From positions 1 to 37,276 of the forward strand of contig DATJGF010000030.1 of NCBI GenBank assembly GCA_035495315.1: a DNA stretch of 37,276 nt, in the 5' to 3' direction. This DNA is from DATJGF01 sp035495315 (lineage in GTDB: Bacteria > Verrucomicrobiota > Verrucomicrobiia > Limisphaerales > UBA8199). Position numbers and translations under genes: made by a program. The notes beneath the pieces were generated by a model. The model had not been told where the DNA came from. It saw nothing but the letters and a program-made list of their open reading frames with translations, and did no database searches. Of this stretch, positions 32,290-37,276 are shown in pieces; the first letter of the stretch is position 1, and each line of letters opens with the position of its first letter.

Positions 32290-33642
32290 GTGCTGATTTC
32301 TGGTACTGTGGATTTGAGGCCTATGGGGCGTTGGCTGCCAATCATTTTGGCGATTCTTACCGTATCGCTCGTGCCCGGACTGCACGCTGCCGAAGTTGGT
32401 TTGATCAAAATTAATGGCGCGATCGGTCCTGCAACAGCCAGTTATATCGCTCGGGCGATTGATTTGGCGGGTACCCGCGATTATGCCTGCCTAGTTATCG
32501 AACTCGACACACCCGGCGGTCTGCTCGATTCCACCAAGTCCATCGTTCAGAAATTCTATGCGTCATCGGTTCCCATTGTCGTCTATGTGACTCCCTCCGG
32601 CGCTAATGCCGCCAGTGCCGGCTGCTTTATCACGCTAGCTGCCGATGTTGCCGCGATGGCGCCCCACACCAGCATCGGCGCCGCACACCCGGTTAGCATG
32701 GGCCCCAGCGGTCAGGAAAAGACCGATGATGTCATGAAAGAAAAACTGGAGAACTACGCCAGCAGCTATATTGAAGCGATTGCCGACAAACGCGGCCGCA
32801 ATGTCGAATGGGCTAAAAACTCCGTCGTTAAGAGCGAATCCATCACTGCGGAAAAAGCGCTCGAATTGAAGGTGATCGATGTCATCGCGCCGGATTTGCC
32901 TGATTTGCTCAAGAAAATCGATGGGCGGGAAATCAATGGAAAGGCTCTAAAAACCGAAAGCGCTGTTGTCGTTCCGATACGAATGGCCGCGAGGGAGCGT
33001 GTGTTTCAACTGCTTTGGCGTCCTGAAGTCATGTTGGTTCTGATGTTAGCCGCTATTTATGGCATCATCGGAGAACTGAGCAGTCCCGGGGCCATTCTTC
33101 CCGGCGTGGTCGGTGCGATCGCCCTCATCCTGGCGCTCTATATGGCGGCAATCCTGCCGGTTAATCTCGCCGGGCTGGCATTGGTGGGCGTTGCCATCCT
33201 CTTGTTCATCATCGATGTTTTTGCGCCCTCACACGGAATCCTCACGTTCGGGGGTATTGTCTCATTCTTCCTCGGTGTCTTTATGCTCTTCAACACCGGT
33301 GACGCCGCGTTTCGCCTTTCGCTTGCCTATATTATTCCCGCCACTTTGATCACCGCAGCCTTCTTTGTATTCATCGTCGGGGCCGGGTTGCGGGCTCAAT
33401 TGCTTCCCGTTCGCGCCGGCAAAGAAACGATGATCGGCAAAACTGCTCCCGCCCTGACGCGCATTGATGCCCGGACCGGCAAGGTCTTTGTTGAAGGCGA
33501 ATACTGGAATGCCATAAGCGATGTGCCGATTGAACCGGGCCAACTGGCCGAAATCGTCGGCATTAATGGGCTGACGCTAAAAGTGCAGCCGAAAACAGCG
33601 TCAAATCTCCAAGTCACAGAAATCGCAAACCCAGCTAAATGA
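32290..33642 (+). CDS. NfeD-like membrane-bound ClpP-class serine protease
   Basis: The 450-residue frame starts with GTG; the ATG at 32323 begins a clean signal peptide (MGRWLPIILAILTVSLVPG) and may be the true start. The N-terminal half is a ClpP-class domain: VIELDTPGGLLDST, then PSGANAASAGCFI with the probable nucleophile Ser109. Five or so membrane helices follow (about 235-375), then an OB-fold NfeD domain (about 385-445) with GKVFVEGEYWNA. In known long NfeD proteins the protease cleaves stomatin. The slipin gene follows 3 bp downstream, which supports the pairing. Confidence 0.92.
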   Translation: MLISGTVDLRPMGRWLPIILAILTVSLVPGLHAAEVGLIKINGAIGPATASYIARAIDLAGTRDYACLVIELDTPGGLLDSTKSIVQKFYASSVPIVVYVTPSGANAASAGCFITLAADVAAMAPHTSIGAAHPVSMGPSGQEKTDDVMKEKLENYASSYIEAIADKRGRNVEWAKNSVVKSESITAEKALELKVIDVIAPDLPDLLKKIDGREINGKALKTESAVVVPIRMAARERVFQLLWRPEVMLVLMLAAIYGIIGELSSPGAILPGVVGAIALILALYMAAILPVNLAGLALVGVAILLFIIDVFAPSHGILTFGGIVSFFLGVFMLFNTGDAAFRLSLAYIIPATLITAAFFVFIVGAGLRAQLLPVRAGKETMIGKTAPALTRIDARTGKVFVEGEYWNAISDVPIEPGQLAEIVGINGLTLKVQPKTASNLQVTEIANPAK

Positions 33643-33645
33643 CTT

Positions 33646-34425
33646 ATGCCTGAAGAACTATCCGCCCTTGCGAAAATCATCCCCACGATCATCGTCGTCC
33701 TGGTCCTCGCCTCAATCGTATTGCCTCAGGCGCTTCGCATTCTCCGCGAATATGAACGCGGCGTTATTTTCAGACTCGGTAAGCTGCTCGGCGCCAAGGG
33801 GCCTGGTTTGATCTTCCTCATCCCGATCGTCGATCGCATCGTCAAAATGGATTTGCGAGTCGTCACCATCGACGTCGCCAAGCAGGAGGTCATGACTCGC
33901 GACAATGTCCCGGTTACCGTCGATGCGGTCGTCTATTTTCGCGTCATCGACCCGATCTCGGCGGTCGTTAAGGTTGAAAACTTTTGGAAGGCGACGTCGT
34001 TGATAGCGCAAACGACCTTGCGCAGTGTGCTCGGCCAGGCCGAATTGGATGAACTGCTCTCGCACAGGGAAAAAATCAACCAGACCCTTCAGGAAATCAT
34101 CGATCGGCAAACCGATCCCTGGGGAGTCAAAGTCACCGCCGTTGAGGTCAAAGATGTCGTCTTGCCTGACGGAATGAAACGCGCCATGGCCAAACAAGCC
34201 GAAGCCGAACGCGAACGCCGCGCCAAGATCGTCAATGCCGAAGGCGAGTTCCAAGCCGCCGAGAAGATGGTTCAGGCCGCCGCGATGATGAGCAAGGAGC
34301 CCATGGCGTTGCAGCTGCGCTTTCTCCAGACCATGCGCGAAATCTCCAGCGAGCATAACACCACGACCTTCCTGCCGGTGCCCATTGACCTCTTTACCCC
34401 ATTTATGAAGGGACCCAAAGCGTAA
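33646..34425 (+). CDS. Slipin (stomatin/prohibitin-like SPFH protein)
   Basis: The 259-residue protein has one N-terminal membrane helix (about 10-28). An SPFH domain follows: REYERGVIFRLGKLLGAKGP, MDLRVVTIDVAKQEVMTRDN and AVVYFRVIDP. The C-terminal coiled coil is rich in Ala, Glu and Lys (MAKQAEAERERRAKIVNAEG). Slipins form membrane microdomain scaffolds and pair with NfeD proteases. The 3-bp gap to the protease gene indicates one transcript. Confidence 0.94.
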   Translation: MPEELSALAKIIPTIIVVLVLASIVLPQALRILREYERGVIFRLGKLLGAKGPGLIFLIPIVDRIVKMDLRVVTIDVAKQEVMTRDNVPVTVDAVVYFRVIDPISAVVKVENFWKATSLIAQTTLRSVLGQAELDELLSHREKINQTLQEIIDRQTDPWGVKVTAVEVKDVVLPDGMKRAMAKQAEAERERRAKIVNAEGEFQAAEKMVQAAAMMSKEPMALQLRFLQTMREISSEHNTTTFLPVPIDLFTPFMKGPKA

Positions 34426-34569
34426 AACCGAAATCCGAATTCCGAAACTCGAAGCAAATTCCAAATTCCAATAAGCAATGATTCAAACGACCAGCCGCCG
34501 CGATTCAAGATTTTGAAGTTTACTCATTTGAATTTATTTCGGATTTCGAGCTTCGGGTTTCGGATTTGG
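34426..34569. repeat. AT-rich imperfect inverted repeat after the slipin gene
   Basis: Copies of CCGAAATCCGAATTCCGAAACTC-like sequence (quoted in parts: CCGAAATCCGAATTCC at the left) are mirrored on the right by GGATTTCGAGCTTCGGGTTT. The arms are imperfect and about 35 nt long, with a spacer near 60 nt. The gap of 218 bp to the FmdB gene holds nothing else recognised. It could serve as a terminator for nfeD-slipin. Confidence 0.65.
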
Positions 34570-34643
34570 ACGGCACCCAGGGCACATTTGCTAGCGGTTG
34601 ACTCCGGCGGCTTCCCGTTGCGATTCTAGCCTTGGGTAAGCTC

Positions 34644-34880
34644 ATGCCTATTTACGAATACGAACTCTGTGAGGGTGATTGCAAAATCTGCGGCGGCAAA
34701 TTCACCCTTTGCCGTCCGCTCTCTGCCGCCCCATTAACTAAATGTCCTGCCTGCAAGAAACCCGTCCGCAAGGTGTTTTCCCGTTTCCATTCGCCTAAAA
34801 CGCTCTCGATTTCCGACGCTAAAAAGGCCGGATTCACCGTCCTCAAACGCGTCAACAAAGGCGAATACGAACGCCAATAG
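34644..34880 (+). CDS. FmdB-family zinc ribbon protein
   Basis: From the ATG at 34644 the product has 78 residues and starts MPIYEYELC, the typical FmdB/CxxC_CxxC_SSSS opening. A zinc ribbon follows with CKIC and CPAC pairs, here with an additional cysteine (CEGDC) in place of the usual short loop. The C-terminal part is basic. FmdB-type proteins are small regulators or ribosome-associated factors of uncertain role. An in-frame start four codons upstream (34632) is less likely, because the family almost always begins MP-Y-Y. Confidence 0.85.
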   Translation: MPIYEYELCEGDCKICGGKFTLCRPLSAAPLTKCPACKKPVRKVFSRFHSPKTLSISDAKKAGFTVLKRVNKGEYERQ

Positions 34881-34898
34881 GTACCCCATCCTCGTAAC

Positions 34899-34938
34899 GC
34901 AGAGTTTCACTCTGCTGTACCGCAGGCTTTCAGCCTGC
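34899..34938. repeat. Two small hairpins of the 3-nt-loop family
   Basis: GCAGAGT-TTC-ACTCTGC at 34899-34915 and GCAGGCT-TTC-AGCCTGC at 34922-34938 are perfect 7-bp stems with TTC loops. They are preceded by GTAAC and separated by TGTACC, as in the cluster at 9823-9862. They lie 18 bp after the FmdB stop. Confidence 0.8.
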
Positions 34939-35024
34939 AAACTCGGAACGTTTTCCACCCCCATTGGTCTAACCATTTAACACTAGTAAAATGTGCCCGG
35001 GTGCGGCACGTTCAGGGTTGGATC

Positions 35025-36956
35025 ATGAGCCAATTAGAAGTGATTCAAGCGACGCTGCAGCGAGCAGTGATTCGGCGTCGTTGGACTCGCGCTCTGCGCG
35101 GGCTCTGGCTTGGTTTGCTGGTAGGGGCATCCCTAACCTTTGTCCTCATCGGTCTCTACCACCTGCTTCCGTTGCCGCTTTGGACCCTGTTGCTGGCTGC
35201 CCTGCTGCCATTTCCTTGTATGGCCATTGGCCTCCTCGCCGGCGGCTGGAAAAAGCCCGATCTCCGCCAAGTCGCCCGCTGGTTGGACGGGCGGGAGCAC
35301 CTGCAGGAACGGTTGAGCACCGCCCTCGAACTAACCAATCAAGACCAAGCCGGCTCGTGGCGCGATTTAATTATTGACGATGCCGCGCAGCACGCCGCAA
35401 AGCTAAATCCACGCCGCCTCTTGCCCTGGCATTTGCCCAGGAACACGCGTTGGGCTCTCGTTCTGCTCGCACTGGCCGCGGGCCTCGGATTCGTGCCCGA
35501 GTATCGCAGCAAAGGCTCACTCCGCAAAAAAGCTGACGAGCAAAATATCAAGGAAACCGGCCGCCTCCTGGCGGAACTGACCCGCCACAGCCTGGAACAC
35601 CGGCCGCCTGCGTTGGAGCCGACCCAGAAGTCGTTGGAAACCGTCACTACCCTCGGCGATCAGCTTTCCAAGCAGAGTCTGACGCGCAGTGACGCGTTAA
35701 AGGACCTCGCCAATGTTGCCGAGAAGCTTAAAGACCAGCTTCAGGACATGGCCAAGGACCCGGCCTTGAAGCGCCTTGAACAGGCGGCTCGCAGCCCAAC
35801 CGGTGGCGAGTCTCCATCTGCCGCTGGGCTTCAGAAACAACTCGAGTCAATGCAAAAGCAGTTGGGCACTCCCACCGGCAACCCTCAGGCGCTCGATAAT
35901 CTGAAAAAGAACCTCGAGAAACTCGAACAGGCAGCTCGCGGATTGGCCGATAAGAATTCAGCCGCTGACGACGCCGAACGGCAGAAACTCGCCGCGTCGT
36001 TGTCCGCCCTTTCACAACAAGCCCAGGAGCTCGGAGTGCAATTGCCGCAACTCGACGACGCCATTTCCGCGCTGGCTGCCAATCAAACCGACCTTTTCCT
36101 TAAGGATCTTGAGGCAGCCACCATCGATCTTGAGAAGATGCGCGATATGGCTAAAAGCATGCAGCAGTTGCAGCAACAAATCGAAAAGCTAGGCAAGGAC
36201 CTCGCCGAGCAGCTTAAGAATGGTCAACCCGAGATCGCGCAGCAGACACTTCAGAAAATGATTAGCCAACTGCATTCAGCGAAGCTCACCCCCGAGCAAC
36301 TCAAGAAAATCATGGACGACGTCTCGAAGGCGGTTGACCCAGCCGGCAACTATGGCAAGGTCGCCGATCACCTGAAGGAGGCCGCCAGCCAAATGCAGGC
36401 CGATAATAAATCAGGCGCGGCCCAATCCCTCGCCGCCGCATCTGCGGAACTGGACAAATTGATGCAACAGATGGGGGACGCTCAGCAACTGGAAGACACG
36501 CTTCAAGCGCTCAATCAAGCCTCGATGTGCATCGGAACCGGCATGGGCTGGCGCTCCTGCCTGGGCAAGCCGACTTTTGGACAAGGTGGCAAACCCGGCC
36601 GCGGTGTCGGCACCTGGGCCAACGACAACGCGCAGTGGGATGGACAGTGGACCGGTGGGTGGGACAATTCCGGCATCGTCCGCCCGGACATGGACCCTCG
36701 CGGCCAAACCGACCGCGGCCCCGGAGAGCTTAGCGACGCCCTGATGCCCACCAAGGTCAAAGGGCAATTCTCCCCTGGCGGCCCGATGCCCAGCATCACC
36801 CTCAAAGGCGTCAGCATCAAAGGCCAAAGTAAGATCGATTACGAACAAGCTGCCGCCGCGGCGCAATCCGACGCACAAAGCGCCCTCAGCCAGGAAAAAG
36901 TCCCTCGCGCTTACCAGGGCGCCGTGAAGGACTATTTCAATGATTTGAAAAAATAA
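35025..36956 (+). CDS. Large coiled-coil membrane protein upstream of a MoxR ATPase gene
   Basis: From the ATG at 35025 (AGGG upstream) the product has 643 residues; a GTG at 35001 adds 8. Two membrane helices lie at about 25-70 and a third at about 140-160 (WALVLLALAAGLGFVPEY). Between them is a short soluble part with WLDGREHLQERLSTALEL, a segment seen in DUF4175-like proteins. Residues about 170-490 form long Gln/Lys/Leu-rich coiled coils. The last 130 residues are Gly/Pro-rich (GKPGRGVGTWANDNAQW) with a final conserved-looking VPRAYQGAVKDYFNDLKK. Similar proteins often sit beside MoxR and vWA genes, suggesting cell-envelope assembly. Function is not established. Confidence 0.8.
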   Translation: MSQLEVIQATLQRAVIRRRWTRALRGLWLGLLVGASLTFVLIGLYHLLPLPLWTLLLAALLPFPCMAIGLLAGGWKKPDLRQVARWLDGREHLQERLSTALELTNQDQAGSWRDLIIDDAAQHAAKLNPRRLLPWHLPRNTRWALVLLALAAGLGFVPEYRSKGSLRKKADEQNIKETGRLLAELTRHSLEHRPPALEPTQKSLETVTTLGDQLSKQSLTRSDALKDLANVAEKLKDQLQDMAKDPALKRLEQAARSPTGGESPSAAGLQKQLESMQKQLGTPTGNPQALDNLKKNLEKLEQAARGLADKNSAADDAERQKLAASLSALSQQAQELGVQLPQLDDAISALAANQTDLFLKDLEAATIDLEKMRDMAKSMQQLQQQIEKLGKDLAEQLKNGQPEIAQQTLQKMISQLHSAKLTPEQLKKIMDDVSKAVDPAGNYGKVADHLKEAASQMQADNKSGAAQSLAAASAELDKLMQQMGDAQQLEDTLQALNQASMCIGTGMGWRSCLGKPTFGQGGKPGRGVGTWANDNAQWDGQWTGGWDNSGIVRPDMDPRGQTDRGPGELSDALMPTKVKGQFSPGGPMPSITLKGVSIKGQSKIDYEQAAAAAQSDAQSALSQEKVPRAYQGAVKDYFNDLKK

Positions 36957-36963
36957 ATCCGCT

Positions 36964-37015
36964 GGTTATCAAGTCACCCCAAGCCAGGCCGCTACCTCTT
37001 GATAACTTGATAACC
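36964..37015. repeat. 11-bp inverted repeat between the coiled-coil and MoxR genes
   Basis: GGTTATCAAGT at 36964-36974 pairs with ACTTGATAACC at 37005-37015, and a second CTTGATAAC copy lies just before. It could act as a processing or attenuation hairpin within the operon. Confidence 0.6.
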
Positions 37016-37030
37016 TAGTAACCTTGAACA

Positions 37031-37276
37031 ATGGCAACAACCACCGAAGCCCAAATCCAAACCTTTACCGACACCTACGAACGACTTCGCGCCGAACTGG
37101 CCAAGGTCATCGTCGGGCAGGAACCCATCGTCGAGGGTACCCTCATTTCGCTTTTTGCCGGCGGCCATGTGCTGCTGGAAGGCGTTCCTGGGCTCGGCAA
37201 GACGCTCCTGGTGCGAACCCTGGGCCAAGTGCTGGACCTTTCCTTTAGTCGCATCCAGTTCACGCCGGACCTGATG
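37031..37276 (+). CDS. MoxR-family AAA+ ATPase (partial; C-terminus beyond the window)
   Basis: The ATG at 37031 opens a frame of 82 codons that runs off the window. It encodes MATTTEAQIQTFTDTYERLR, then VIVGQEPIVEGTLISLFAGG, then HVLLEGVPGLGKTLLVRTL with the Walker A lysine, and SFSRIQFTPDLM, a MoxR hallmark. MoxR ATPases are chaperone-like and usually act with vWA-domain partners encoded downstream. It follows the coiled-coil membrane protein by 74 bp on the same strand. Confidence 0.93.
   Translation, partial: MATTTEAQIQTFTDTYERLRAELAKVIVGQEPIVEGTLISLFAGGHVLLEGVPGLGKTLLVRTLGQVLDLSFSRIQFTPDLM

Noticed and set aside
33712..34464. Minus-strand open frame of 250 codons opposite slipin
   Set aside because: The slipin frame has a full SPFH domain and follows the NfeD gene by 3 bp. 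The opposite frame has no motif.

Overview
The window looks like a chromosomal segment of a free-living, aerobic member of the Verrucomicrobiota, probably a soil lineage near Chthoniobacterales or Pedosphaerales. This is inferred, not searched. The grounds are the Alternative Complex III gene order, Tat-exported Gfo/Idh/MocA and sugar-isomerase-like proteins, a bacterial microcompartment shell gene beside an aldolase, many starts without Shine-Dalgarno sites, and dense small palindromic repeats between genes. No phage, insertion sequence, CRISPR array, rRNA or tRNA was seen.

Layout. Positions 1-1000 (minus) hold a cut-off epimerase and a cupin-type HTH regulator. Positions 1164-3522 (plus) hold tdh-kbl, which converts threonine to glycine, followed by a VapBC-like toxin-antitoxin pair (3590-4269). 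An exported protein of unknown function (4409-5188, minus) and a LigC/LigD-like ATP-dependent DNA ligase (5565-6599, plus) follow. From 18298 down to 6742 runs one long minus-strand respiratory operon: actA-B-C-D-E-F of Alternative Complex III, a small one-helix protein, then three genes resembling cbb3 oxidase subunits CcoN, CcoO and CcoP. Positions 18775-24489 (minus) form a carbohydrate-type catabolic cluster: Gfo/Idh/MocA oxidoreductase, DapA/NanA-family aldolase, tandem-domain microcompartment shell protein, SDR dehydrogenase, a GxxExxY remnant and a TIM-barrel isomerase-like protein. Positions 24857-29043 (plus) hold a lone PilT-N-like domain, a glycosyltransferase plus polysaccharide deacetylase pair, and a pseudouridine synthase-methyltransferase fusion. 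Positions 29049-32153 (minus) hold a GH5 hydrolase, a vWA-like membrane protein and a YacP-like NYN nuclease. Positions 32290-37276 (plus) hold NfeD-slipin, an FmdB zinc ribbon, a large coiled-coil membrane protein and the start of a MoxR ATPase.

Most notable points. (1) The CcoN homologue lacks all six histidines that bind heme b, heme b3 and CuB in true cbb3 oxidases, while the CcoO- and CcoP-like cytochromes next to it keep their heme c sites. (2) The CcoO-like protein carries an insertion of about 70 residues that reads like the C-terminal domain of ribosomal protein L7/L12. Together with the coupled Alternative Complex III this suggests an undescribed electron-relay or supercomplex module rather than a terminal oxidase. 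(3) The aldolase is translationally coupled to the tandem shell protein and ends in an amphipathic tail that could be an encapsulation peptide. (4) Several intergenic regions hold a family of short hairpins whose stems differ in sequence but keep 3-nt loops. One array fills the gap between two convergent genes exactly, and both stop codons sit in the repeat border. (5) A 154-bp nested palindrome is read through as the first part of a membrane protein gene.
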